Source of the DNA: Streptomyces yatensis
GTDB lineage: Bacteria > Actinomycetota > Actinomycetes > Streptomycetales > Streptomycetaceae
DNA length: 64,000 bases
NCBI RefSeq assembly: GCF_018069625.1
Contig: NZ_CP072941.1
Span: forward strand, 6,510,001 to 6,574,000
Direction: 5' to 3'
The first letter of the stretch is position 1. The number at the start of each line of letters is the position of its first letter. Shown here piece after piece: positions 15,578 to 23,833 of the stretch. The position numbers and the translations under genes were made by a program. Below the pieces are notes generated by a model. The model was not told the origin of the DNA. It did no database searches and saw nothing but the letters and a program-made list of their open reading frames with translations.

Positions 15578-16500
15578 AGCGCCGCCACCTCCTCGGCGTT
15601 CGGGAAGGACGCCTGCGCCCCGGCCCGGGTCACCGCGGCCGAGCCCACGCGCACCGCGAACCGCACCGCGGTCGGCAGGTCGTCGCCGACGCCGAGGCGC
15701 CAGGCGAGCGCACCGGTGAAGGCGTCCCCGGCGCCCGTGGTGTCCACGGCCGTCACCGCGGGGCTGGGCACCAGCACCGTACGGTCGCCGTCGGCGACCA
15801 GCGCGCCCTCGGCACCCAGGGTCACCACGACCGAGCGCGGACCGCGCGACAGCAGGGCGTCGGCCCACTCCTCGGGGTCGTCCGAGGACCCCACCGGGGC
15901 GTCGCTCAGCAGGAACCGCGCCTCGTGCTCGTTGACCACCAGCGGATCACAGGCGGCCAGCACATCGGTGGGCAGCGGCGCGGTCGGCGAGGGGTTGAGC
16001 ACCACCCGCGGCCCGGGCCGGCCGCCGAAGCCCGCGGACGCAGCGCGGACCACCTCGGCGACCGTCTCCAGGGGGATCTCCAACTGCAGCGAGACCACCC
16101 GCGCCGCGGCCAGCAGGCTCGCCGCGGCCCGGACGTCCCCGGGGGTCAGCCGGGCGTTGGCCCCCTGGGAGACCACGATGCTGTTGTCTCCCGAGGGGTC
16201 CACCGTGATCAGCGCGACCCCGGTGGGCGCGCCGCCGACGAGGACGCCGACGGTGTCGACCCCGGCCTTCGCCTGCGAATCCAGCAGCAGCCGGCCGTAG
16301 TCGTCGTCGCCGACCCGGGCCAGCAGCGCCGTCCGGGCCCCCAGCCGGGCGGCGGCGACGGCCTGGTTGGCCCCCTTGCCGCCCGGGTGGACCGCGAGGT
16401 CCGACCCGAGGACGGTCTCGCCGGCCCCGGGGCGGCGGTCGACTCCGATCACCAGATCGGCGTTGGCCGACCCCACGACCAGCAGGTCGTAGTCGTGCAT
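15574..16500 (-). CDS. rbsK: Ribokinase
   Basis: A 308-residue PfkB-family sugar kinase phosphorylating D-ribose at O5. It shows VVGSANADLVIGVDR at the N-terminus, the GGKGANQAVAAARLG motif (about residue 40), LNPSPTAPLP, and the C-terminal DTTGAGDAFTGALAW anion hole with the catalytic Asp. The ATG at 16500 is preferred over an in-frame GTG at 16506 because AAAGGA lies at a good distance. It follows the transporter gene after 19 bases and overlaps rbsD. Confidence 0.95.
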   Translation of the reverse strand: MHDYDLLVVGSANADLVIGVDRRPGAGETVLGSDLAVHPGGKGANQAVAAARLGARTALLARVGDDDYGRLLLDSQAKAGVDTVGVLVGGAPTGVALITVDPSGDNSIVVSQGANARLTPGDVRAAASLLAAARVVSLQLEIPLETVAEVVRAASAGFGGRPGPRVVLNPSPTAPLPTDVLAACDPLVVNEHEARFLLSDAPVGSSDDPEEWADALLSRGPRSVVVTLGAEGALVADGDRTVLVPSPAVTAVDTTGAGDAFTGALAWRLGVGDDLPTAVRFAVRVGSAAVTRAGAQASFPNAEEVAAL

Positions 16501-16519
16501 CCGCACGTCCTTTCGTTTG

Positions 16520-18463
16520 TCACTTCGACGTGACGACCTTCACCGGCACCTTCACCGTGCCGTCGATCTTCTGCCCCTTGGCCGCCTTGACGGCGTTTCG
16601 CACCACCATCCGGCCCAACTCCTTCGGCTGCTGGGCGACGGTCGCGGCGAGGGTGCCGTTCTCGACGGCCTTGAGCCCGTCCGGGGTGCCGTCGAAGCCG
16701 ACGACGTCGACGGACTTGCCCGCCTTGGAGCCGAGCGCCTTGACCGCGCCGAGCGCCATCTCGTCGTTCTCGGCGAAGATCCCGTCGATGCCCGGGTGGC
16801 CCTGGAGCAGATTGGTGGTCACATCCAGCCCCTTGGCCCGGTCGAAGTCGGCGGTCTGCTTGCCGACGACCTTGATGTCCGGGTACGCCTTCAGGCCCTC
16901 CGCGAAGCCCTTACCGCGCTCACGGGAGGCGGAGGTGCCGGGGGTGCCCTGCAGCACCAGGATCGTGCCCTTCTTTCCGAGCCGCTCGGCGAGCGTCTTG
17001 GCGGCCAGCTTGCCGCCCGTGATGTTGTCCGAGGCCACCAGGGTCGCGATCTTCGCCTTGTTGACGCCACGGTCGGCGGCCAGCACCGGGATGCCCGCCT
17101 TGTCGGCGGCCCGGACGGAGGGGCCCGCGGCATCGGAGTCGACCGGGTTGATGATGATCGACTTCATGTTCTGGCTGGTGAAGTTCTGGATCTGATTGGC
17201 CTGCTGGGAGGCGTCGTTCTGGGCGTCGGTGACCGTGAGGCTGACCCCGGCCCGCTTGGCCTCCTCCTGGGCGCCCGCCTTCAGCTGCACGAAGAAGGGG
17301 TTGTTGAGGGTGGAGACCGAGAGCCCGACCTTGGTGGACGCGCCCCCGGAGGAGCCGGAGCGCCAGACGGAGGCACCGACGGCGATGGCGGCGACGACCA
17401 CGGCGGCCAGCGCGAACTTGCCCGCGTTGACGGCCTTCTTACGGCCGCCACCGGACGATCCGCCCGCCGCGGCCCCCGGCGCGCCCGGGCTCGCCCCGGC
17501 CCGCCTGCGCAGCGTGTCCAGCAGCACCGCGAGCGCGATGACGACACCGATGACGACCTGCTGCCAGAAGGGGGAGACCTCCAGCAGGTTGAGCCCATTG
17601 CGCAGCACCGCGAGGATCAGCGCGCCGATGAGCGTGCCGGACGCCTTACCGACGCCACCGGACAGGCTCGCGCCGCCGATGACGACCGCGGCGATCGCGT
17701 CGAGTTCGTAGCCGACGGCCGCCTGCGGCTGCGCGGAGGACAGCCGGGAGGCGAGCACGATGCCCGCGACGGCCGCGAAGCCGCCGGAGAGCGCGTAGAT
17801 GACCAGCTTCTGGCGGGTCACCCGGATTCCGGAGAGCCGGGCGGCCTCCTCGTTGCCGCCGATCGCGTACATCGCGCGGCCCGCGTACGTACGGCCCAGC
17901 ACACCCGCGGTGATCAGCCCCATGCCGATCATCACGAGCACCGGGATGGGCAGCCAGCCGCCGATGGTGTCGCCGAGGCCGGACATCGAGTCGGGGATGG
18001 CTATCGGGCTGCCCTGGGAGATCACCAGGGCCAGGCCGCGGCCGATCGACAGCATCGCCAGCGTGGCGATGAACGGCGGCAGCTTCCCGAAGGCGACCAG
18101 CGCCCCGCTGACCAGACCGCAGGCGACACCGGTGACGACGGCCAGGAGCGCGGCGATCCACACCGGCAGCCCCTGTGAGGTCGCCGACCAGGCGAGCACG
18201 GTGGCCGACAGCGCGGCCACCGAGCCGACCGACAGGTCGATCCCCGCGGCGACGATGACGAAGGTGACGCCGAAGGCGAGGATCGCGGTGACCGCCGCCT
18301 GGACGCCGACGTTGAGGAGATTGCCGGTGGTGAGGAAGTCGCCGGAGAGCAGCGACATGGCCGCCACCAGCAGCACCAGGGCGCTCAGGGCGCCGTTGTC
18401 GAGCAGCACGCGGCGCAGCACCGCCGAGCCCCCGGGGTCCTTCGTAAGCGTGTCAGTGGCCAC
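16520..18463 (-). CDS. Fused ribose ABC transporter permease/substrate-binding protein (RbsC-RbsB)
   Basis: A 647-residue fusion. Residues 1-320 are a CUT2 permease (VIVAAGIDLSVGSVAALSAT, GNEEAARLSGI, VIGGASLSGGVG are RbsC hallmarks). After a Gly/Ser-rich basic linker comes one extra hydrophobic helix (about residues 350-368, FALAAVVVAAIAVGASVW), then a complete RbsB-type binding domain (LSVSTLNNPFFVQLKAGAQEE to the C-terminus, with NPVDSDAAG and AENDEMALGA). There is no separate signal peptide or lipobox; the extra helix should place the binding domain outside. It overlaps the rbsA end by 11 bases. Confidence 0.93.
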   Translation of the reverse strand: MATDTLTKDPGGSAVLRRVLLDNGALSALVLLVAAMSLLSGDFLTTGNLLNVGVQAAVTAILAFGVTFVIVAAGIDLSVGSVAALSATVLAWSATSQGLPVWIAALLAVVTGVACGLVSGALVAFGKLPPFIATLAMLSIGRGLALVISQGSPIAIPDSMSGLGDTIGGWLPIPVLVMIGMGLITAGVLGRTYAGRAMYAIGGNEEAARLSGIRVTRQKLVIYALSGGFAAVAGIVLASRLSSAQPQAAVGYELDAIAAVVIGGASLSGGVGKASGTLIGALILAVLRNGLNLLEVSPFWQQVVIGVVIALAVLLDTLRRRAGASPGAPGAAAGGSSGGGRKKAVNAGKFALAAVVVAAIAVGASVWRSGSSGGASTKVGLSVSTLNNPFFVQLKAGAQEEAKRAGVSLTVTDAQNDASQQANQIQNFTSQNMKSIIINPVDSDAAGPSVRAADKAGIPVLAADRGVNKAKIATLVASDNITGGKLAAKTLAERLGKKGTILVLQGTPGTSASRERGKGFAEGLKAYPDIKVVGKQTADFDRAKGLDVTTNLLQGHPGIDGIFAENDEMALGAVKALGSKAGKSVDVVGFDGTPDGLKAVENGTLAATVAQQPKELGRMVVRNAVKAAKGQKIDGTVKVPVKVVTSK

Positions 18464-20195
18464 GGGAGCCCTCCTTTTCGTTGCCGCCGACTCCTTCGTC
18501 GGCGCCCTTGACGTCCTTCACTGCCAGGGCCATCACGGCGTCCTGGGTCGCTTCCCGCGCGGTCAGCTCGCCCGAGATCCGGCCCTGGGCCATGACCAGG
18601 ACCCGGTCGCTCATCCCCAGCACCTCGGGCAGATCGCTGGAGATCATCAAAACGGCGTGGCCGGAGGCGGTGAGTTCGTTGATGAGCTGGTAGATCTCGA
18701 CCTTGGCGCCCACGTCGATACCGCGGGTCGGCTCGTCGAGGATCAGCACCTTGCTGTCGGCGAGCAGCCACTTGCCGATGACGACCTTCTGCTGGTTGCC
18801 GCCGGAGAGGGTGCGCACCCGCTGGTCCAGCCCGGCCATCCGGACGGCCAGCCGCTCGGCGACACCGGCCGCCGCGCTCCGCTGGGCGGCCCGGTCGACC
18901 AGCCCCGCGCGGGTGGCGGCGCGCAGGGTGACCAGGCCCAGGTTCTCCTGGACGCTGCCGTCCAGGACCAGGCCCTGGCCCTTACGGTCCTCGGGAACGA
19001 GACCGATCCCGGCCCGCATGGCGGCCACCACGTCATGCCGGGCCAGCGGGCGGCCGAGCACCTCGACGGAGCCGGAGTCGTACGGGTCGGCGCCGAACAG
19101 CGCCCGGACGACCTCCGTACGGCCCGCGCCGACCAGCCCGGCCAGGCCCACCACCTCCCCGGCGCGCACCTCGAAGCCGATGTCCTGGAAGCTGCCGTTC
19201 CGGGTGAGCCCCCGGACCTTCAGCAGGGGGTCACCGGCGTCCGTGCGCTCCCGTGGGTACTGCTGCTCGATGGAGCGGCCCACCATCAGCCGCACCAGCT
19301 CGTCCTGCTCGGTGGTGGCCGGGACCTGGGTGACGCTGCGGCCGTCGCGCAGCACGGTGACGCGGTCGCCCAGGGCGGCGATCTCCTCCAGGTGATGGGT
19401 GATGAAGACGACGCCCACCCCGTCCGCGCGCAGCGTGCGCACGATCCGGAAGAGCTTGTCGACCTCCTCGGTGGTGAGCACGGCGGTCGGCTCGTCCATG
19501 ATCAGGACGCGGGCGTCCAGGCTCAGCGCCTTGGCGATCTCCACCATCTGCAGCCGGGCGATACCGAGGTCCCGGACGCGGGTCCGGGGCGCGACGTCCA
19601 CCCCGACCCGGGCCAGCAGCTCGGCGGCGCGCTCGTCCATGGTCTTGCGGTCGATCATGCCGAAGCGGCGCGGCTGGCGGCCCAGGAAGATGTTCTCGGC
19701 CACGGTGAGGTCCGGGACGAGGTTGAACTCCTGGTAGATGGTGGCGATCCCGAGCCGCTCGGCGTCCTGCGCGCTGTGGATGCGCACCGGGCCGCCGTCG
19801 ACCAGGATCCGGCCCCCGTCGGGGCGGTGCGCGCCGGAGAGCATCTTGATCAGCGTGGACTTGCCAGCGCCGTTCTCGCCCAGGAGGACGTGCACTTCGC
19901 CCCGGCGCAGATCGAAGTCCACCCCGTCCAGGGCGATCACCCCGGGGAAGGTCTTACGGACGCCCTCCATGCGCAGCAGTTCCGCCCCGGCGCCACCCGT
20001 GCCCCCGGCCCTGGCGCCCGCGTACTCGGCGCCCGTGCCCGCTCCCGGAGCCTCGGCTCCCGGAGCCGAGGCGCTGCCGGGGGAGGGCAGGGACGTGAGG
20101 GACTGGTCGTCCGGGGGCGTGGGGCCCGGGTTCGATGCCCCCGACGCGACCGCGTCGGCGGCGCGGGGGGAGGACGGCTCGGATTCGGAACTCAT
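18453..20195 (-). CDS. rbsA: Ribose ABC transporter ATP-binding protein (two ABC domains)
   Basis: A 580-residue CUT2 ATPase. Domain 1 has Walker A GENGAGKST and IMDEPTAVLTTEE; domain 2 has the diverged GLVGAGRTE and the signature LSGGNQQKVVIGKWL followed by LILDEPTRGIDVG. An unusual N-terminal extension of about 75 residues rich in Ser, Pro, Ala and Gly precedes the first conserved segment (LRMEGVRKTFPGVIALDG). The ATG at 20195 has GGGAG upstream and overlaps the regulator's stop, so the extension appears translated. It couples ATP hydrolysis to ribose import through the fused RbsCB. Confidence 0.93.
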   Translation of the reverse strand: MSSESEPSSPRAADAVASGASNPGPTPPDDQSLTSLPSPGSASAPGAEAPGAGTGAEYAGARAGGTGGAGAELLRMEGVRKTFPGVIALDGVDFDLRRGEVHVLLGENGAGKSTLIKMLSGAHRPDGGRILVDGGPVRIHSAQDAERLGIATIYQEFNLVPDLTVAENIFLGRQPRRFGMIDRKTMDERAAELLARVGVDVAPRTRVRDLGIARLQMVEIAKALSLDARVLIMDEPTAVLTTEEVDKLFRIVRTLRADGVGVVFITHHLEEIAALGDRVTVLRDGRSVTQVPATTEQDELVRLMVGRSIEQQYPRERTDAGDPLLKVRGLTRNGSFQDIGFEVRAGEVVGLAGLVGAGRTEVVRALFGADPYDSGSVEVLGRPLARHDVVAAMRAGIGLVPEDRKGQGLVLDGSVQENLGLVTLRAATRAGLVDRAAQRSAAAGVAERLAVRMAGLDQRVRTLSGGNQQKVVIGKWLLADSKVLILDEPTRGIDVGAKVEIYQLINELTASGHAVLMISSDLPEVLGMSDRVLVMAQGRISGELTAREATQDAVMALAVKDVKGADEGVGGNEKEGSRGH

Positions 20196-21208
20196 TGCTT
20201 GCTCCCTTCGGGCTCGCCGCACGAGCGGCGGGTGACCAGACGGGCGGACAGGGTCACCGATTCGGCGGGCCGCCCCTCGACGAGGTCGATCAGCGCGCGT
20301 ACGGCGGCATGGCCGAGCGCTCCGGTCGGCTGCGCGACGGCGGTGATCGGCGGATCGGTGTGGACGAACCAGGGGATGTCGTCGAACGCGGCGAGCGCCA
20401 CGTCGTCCGGCACCCGCAGCCCCCGCGCGCGGATCTCGTCCATCGCGCCGAGAGCCATCAGGTTGTCCGCGGCGAAGATCGCGTCCGGGGGGTGCGGCAG
20501 ATCGAGGAAGCGGGCGGTCACCCGGCGGCCGCTGTCGGCCTGGAAGTCCCCCTGGCCGATGTGGTCCTCGGACAGCGCCAGACCGAACTCGCGCAGCGCG
20601 GAGCGGAAGGCGTCCACCCGTTCGCGGCCGGTCGTGGTGGCCGCCGGGCCCGCGATGATCGCGAGCCGGCGGTGCCCCAGGCCGCACAGGTGGTCCACCA
20701 GATCGCGGATGGCCCCCCGCCCGTCGGTGCGGATCACCGGCACCGCGTCCAGGCCCTCGCCCTCGATCCAGCGGTCGACGAAGACCATGGGGGTGCCGGC
20801 GCGGGCGGCGGCCAGCATCATCGGGGAGCCGCCGTCGGTGGGGCTGACCAGCAGGCCGTCTATGCGGCGGTCCATCAGGGTGCGCACATGGTGGTCCTGG
20901 AGTTCGGGCCGCTCGTCGGCGTTGCCGATGATCACGCTGTAGTCCAGCTCGCGGGCGGCGTCCTCGACCGAGCGGGCCAGCTCGGTGAAGAAGGGATTCA
21001 GCACATCGCTGATGACCAGCCCCAGGGTCCGGGTCTGATCGGTGCGCAGCGAGCGGGCCACCGCGTTGGGGCGGTAGCCGAGGTCGGCGACCGCGGCGAG
21101 CACCCGTTCACGGGTGTCCAGGCGAACGGAGGGGTGGTCATTGAGCACCCGTGAGACCGTCGCGACGGAGACCCCGGCACGCCGCGCCACGTCCTTGATG
21201 GCCGGCAT
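20192..21208 (-). CDS. rbsR: LacI-family regulator of the ribose operon
   Basis: A 338-residue LacI protein with HTH IKDVARRAGVSVATVSRVLN (residues 4-23), hinge and a ribose-binding-like effector domain (ISDVLNPFFTELARSVEDAA, AFDDIPWFVHTDPPITAVAQ). It is the first gene of the operon and is coupled to rbsA by ATGA overlap, so it should be autoregulated. Two AATCGATT operators lie just upstream. The ribose assignment rests on operon membership. Confidence 0.92.
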   Translation of the reverse strand: MPAIKDVARRAGVSVATVSRVLNDHPSVRLDTRERVLAAVADLGYRPNAVARSLRTDQTRTLGLVISDVLNPFFTELARSVEDAARELDYSVIIGNADERPELQDHHVRTLMDRRIDGLLVSPTDGGSPMMLAAARAGTPMVFVDRWIEGEGLDAVPVIRTDGRGAIRDLVDHLCGLGHRRLAIIAGPAATTTGRERVDAFRSALREFGLALSEDHIGQGDFQADSGRRVTARFLDLPHPPDAIFAADNLMALGAMDEIRARGLRVPDDVALAAFDDIPWFVHTDPPITAVAQPTGALGHAAVRALIDLVEGRPAESVTLSARLVTRRSCGEPEGSKQ

Positions 21209-21223
21209 CGTCCACCTCCTTGT

Positions 21224-21256
21224 GGAATCGATTACATGGATTGGAATCGATTACAT
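21224..21256. promoter_or_regulatory. Tandem LacI-type operators before the ribose operon
   Basis: GGAATCGATTACAT occurs twice, at 21224-21237 and 21243-21256 (19 bases apart, just under two helical turns). Each copy has the palindromic core AATCGATT with central CG. They lie 16-48 bases before the regulator start and are the probable RbsR sites. Confidence 0.75.
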
Positions 21257-21375
21257 CGACGGAGACAAGGGGTCGGTCGCCGGTGAAACCGGATCGTGAT
21301 ATTCCGCCGCGGGGCCGAGGGCCCCGCTCTTCCCCGCGGGCGTTGCCCCCGAGGTCTCCACGGGTTGTTCCCGGG

Positions 21376-21397
21376 TTGTCCACAGGCGTTGTCCACA
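21376..21397. promoter_or_regulatory. Two perfect DnaA boxes upstream of recD2
   Basis: TTGTCCACA, the Streptomyces consensus DnaA box, occurs at 21376-21384 and 21389-21397, 13 bases apart and 42-63 bases before the recD2 start. This suggests DnaA binding at the promoter or titration of DnaA. Confidence 0.6.
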
Positions 21398-21438
21398 GGC
21401 CCGAACCGCCTGTCGCCTCCCGGCGGTACGGTCGGGGC

Positions 21439-23682
21439 ATGCTCAAACTCGCGGTGGTCGAAGGGGTCCTGGAGCGGATCACCTACGCCAATGAGGAGAA
21501 CGGCTATACGGTCGCGCGGGTCGACACCGGCCGGGGCTCCGGCGATCTGCTGACCGTGGTCGGCTCGCTGCTGGGCGCCCAGCCGGGCGAGTCGCTGCGA
21601 ATGGAGGGCCGCTGGGGTTCCCATCCGCAATATGGCAAACAGTTCACCGTCGAGAACTACCAGACCGTCCTCCCCGCCACCGTCCAGGGCATCCGGCGCT
21701 ATCTCGGCTCGGGGCTGATCAAGGGCATCGGCCCCCGGATCGCCGACCGGATCACCGAGCACTTCGGCGTCGACACCCTCGATGTCATCGAGCAGGAGCC
21801 CAAGCGGCTGGTCGAGGTCCCGGGCCTCGGCCCCAAGCGCACCAAGATGATCGCAGCGGCCTGGGAGGAGCAGAAGGCCATCAAGGAGGTGATGGTCTTC
21901 CTCCAGGGGGTGGGCGTCTCCACCTCCATCGCGGTGCGGATCTACAAGAAGTACGGCGACGCGTCGATTTCGGTCGTGAAGAACGAGCCGTACCGGCTGG
22001 CGTCCGACGTCTGGGGCATCGGCTTCCTCACCGCCGACAAGATCGCCCAGTCGGTGGGCATTCCGCATGACAGCCCCGATCGGGTGAAGGCCGGTCTGCA
22101 GTACGCGCTGTCCCAGTCCGCCGACCAGGGGCACTGCTATCTCCCCGAGGAGCAACTCATCGCGGACGCCGTGAAATTGCTCCAGGTGGACACCGGTCTG
22201 GTCATCGACTGCCTGGGGGAGCTCGCGGCCGAGGACGAGGGCGTGGTGCGCGAGCCGGTTCCGGGCCCGGAGGGCGGCGAGCCGGTCTCCGCCGTCTATC
22301 TGGTGCCCTTCCACCGCGCCGAGATCTCCCTCGCCGGCCAGGTGCTGCGGCTGCTGCGCACCGAGCAGGACCGGCTGCCCGCCTTCGGGGAGGTGGACTG
22401 GGACAAGGCGCTGGGCTGGCTGGCCCGCCGCACCGGCGCCGATCTGGCGCCCGAGCAGAGCCAGGCGGTGCGGCTCGCGCTGACCGAGAAGGTCGCGGTG
22501 CTCACCGGCGGGCCGGGCTGCGGCAAGTCCTTCACCGTGCGGTCCGTGGTGGAGCTGGCCCGCGCCAAGAAGGCGAAGGTGGTGCTCGCGGCGCCCACCG
22601 GCCGGGCCGCCAAGCGGCTGTCCGAGCTGACCGGCGCCGAGGCGTCCACCGTCCACCGGCTGCTGGAGCTCAAGCCCGGCGGGGACGCGGCCTATGACAG
22701 GGACCGCCCGCTCGACGCGGATCTGGTGGTGGTCGACGAGGCGTCGATGCTCGATCTGCTGCTGGCCAACAAGCTGGTCAAGGCGGTCCCGCCCGGTGCC
22801 CATCTGCTCTTCGTCGGGGATGTGGACCAGCTGCCCAGCGTGGGCGCCGGGGAGGTGCTGCGCGATCTGCTGGCCCCCGGCAGCCCCGTCCCGGCGGTGC
22901 GGCTCACCCGGATCTTCCGCCAGGCCCAGCAGTCCGGTGTGGTCACCAACGCCCACCGGATCAACGAGGGGGTGCCGCCGGTCACCCAGGGCCTCTCGGA
23001 TTTCTTTCTCTTCGTCGAGGACGACACCGAGGAGGCCGGGCGGCTCACGGTCGATGTCGCGGCCCGCCGCATCCCCGCCAAGTTCGGCCTCGACCCCCGC
23101 CGTGACGTGCAGGTTCTGGCCCCGATGCACCGCGGCCCGGCGGGCGCGGGCACGCTCAACGGACTGCTTCAGCAGGCCATCACCCCGGCCCGGCCGGACC
23201 TCGCGGAGCGCCGCTTCGGCGGCCGGGTCTTCCGCGTCGGCGACAAGGTGACCCAGATCCGTAACAATTATGAGAAAGGGGCCAACGGGGTCTTCAACGG
23301 CACGGTTGGCGTCGTCACCTCACTCGACACCGATGAGCAGCGGCTGACCGTGCGGACGGACGAGGACGAGGAGGTACCGTACGACTTCGACGAGCTGGAC
23401 GAGCTGGCTCATGCCTATGCGGTGACCATCCACCGGTCACAGGGCAGTGAGTACCCGGCCGTCGTGATTCCGGTGACCACCGGGGCCTGGATGATGTTGC
23501 AGCGCAACCTCCTGTACACGGCGGTGACCCGTGCCAAGCGCCTTGTCGTGCTGGTCGGCTCGCGCCGCGCGCTGGGGCAGGCGGTGCGCACCGTCTCGGC
23601 GGGGAGGCGCTGTACCGCGCTGGATCACCGACTCGGCGGCGATGTGACAGTCGAGCGTGTCAAGAGGGTTTCCGAACGATGA
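21439..23682 (+). CDS. recD2: RecD2-type ATP-dependent DNA helicase
   Basis: A 747-residue SF1B helicase with 5'-3' polarity. The N-terminus (VEGVLERITYANEENGYTVA) is the RecD2 OB-fold region, followed by helix-hairpin-helix segments (GLIKGIGPRIADRI, LVEVPGLGPKRTKMI). Motor motifs: Walker A GGPGCGKSF with Lys363, VVVDEASMLD (Walker B), GDVDQLPSVG and the C-terminal AVTIHRSQGSEYPAVVIPVT and LLYTAVTRAKRLVVLVG. RecD2 acts in replication-fork and recombination repair without RecBC. The start at 21439 begins the conserved N-terminus; the frame is open further upstream but covers the operator region. Confidence 0.95.
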   Translation: MLKLAVVEGVLERITYANEENGYTVARVDTGRGSGDLLTVVGSLLGAQPGESLRMEGRWGSHPQYGKQFTVENYQTVLPATVQGIRRYLGSGLIKGIGPRIADRITEHFGVDTLDVIEQEPKRLVEVPGLGPKRTKMIAAAWEEQKAIKEVMVFLQGVGVSTSIAVRIYKKYGDASISVVKNEPYRLASDVWGIGFLTADKIAQSVGIPHDSPDRVKAGLQYALSQSADQGHCYLPEEQLIADAVKLLQVDTGLVIDCLGELAAEDEGVVREPVPGPEGGEPVSAVYLVPFHRAEISLAGQVLRLLRTEQDRLPAFGEVDWDKALGWLARRTGADLAPEQSQAVRLALTEKVAVLTGGPGCGKSFTVRSVVELARAKKAKVVLAAPTGRAAKRLSELTGAEASTVHRLLELKPGGDAAYDRDRPLDADLVVVDEASMLDLLLANKLVKAVPPGAHLLFVGDVDQLPSVGAGEVLRDLLAPGSPVPAVRLTRIFRQAQQSGVVTNAHRINEGVPPVTQGLSDFFLFVEDDTEEAGRLTVDVAARRIPAKFGLDPRRDVQVLAPMHRGPAGAGTLNGLLQQAITPARPDLAERRFGGRVFRVGDKVTQIRNNYEKGANGVFNGTVGVVTSLDTDEQRLTVRTDEDEEVPYDFDELDELAHAYAVTIHRSQGSEYPAVVIPVTTGAWMMLQRNLLYTAVTRAKRLVVLVGSRRALGQAVRTVSAGRRCTALDHRLGGDVTVERVKRVSER

Positions 23683-23833
23683 CGAACGGGGCAGGATGGC
23701 CGTGAAGGCGGCACTGAGTGCCGCCAAAAGGCTCTTCAGCCGACCCCGAGTGCACGTTCTCTACCCGAGTAGGGGAAGGTGGGGGGAGTCAGGGCACCTC
23801 GAAGAAGAGAACCAGACGTCGGTGAGGGATGAC

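Noticed and set aside
21220..21438. In-frame upstream extension of RecD2.
   Set aside because: It would run through the ribose operators and DnaA boxes, and RecD2 proteins begin at the region starting 21439.
23657..23833. In-frame N-terminal extension of citrate synthase.
   Set aside because: It is basic and unlike citrate synthase; the GTG at 23834 has a ribosome site and gives the family's normal N-terminus.
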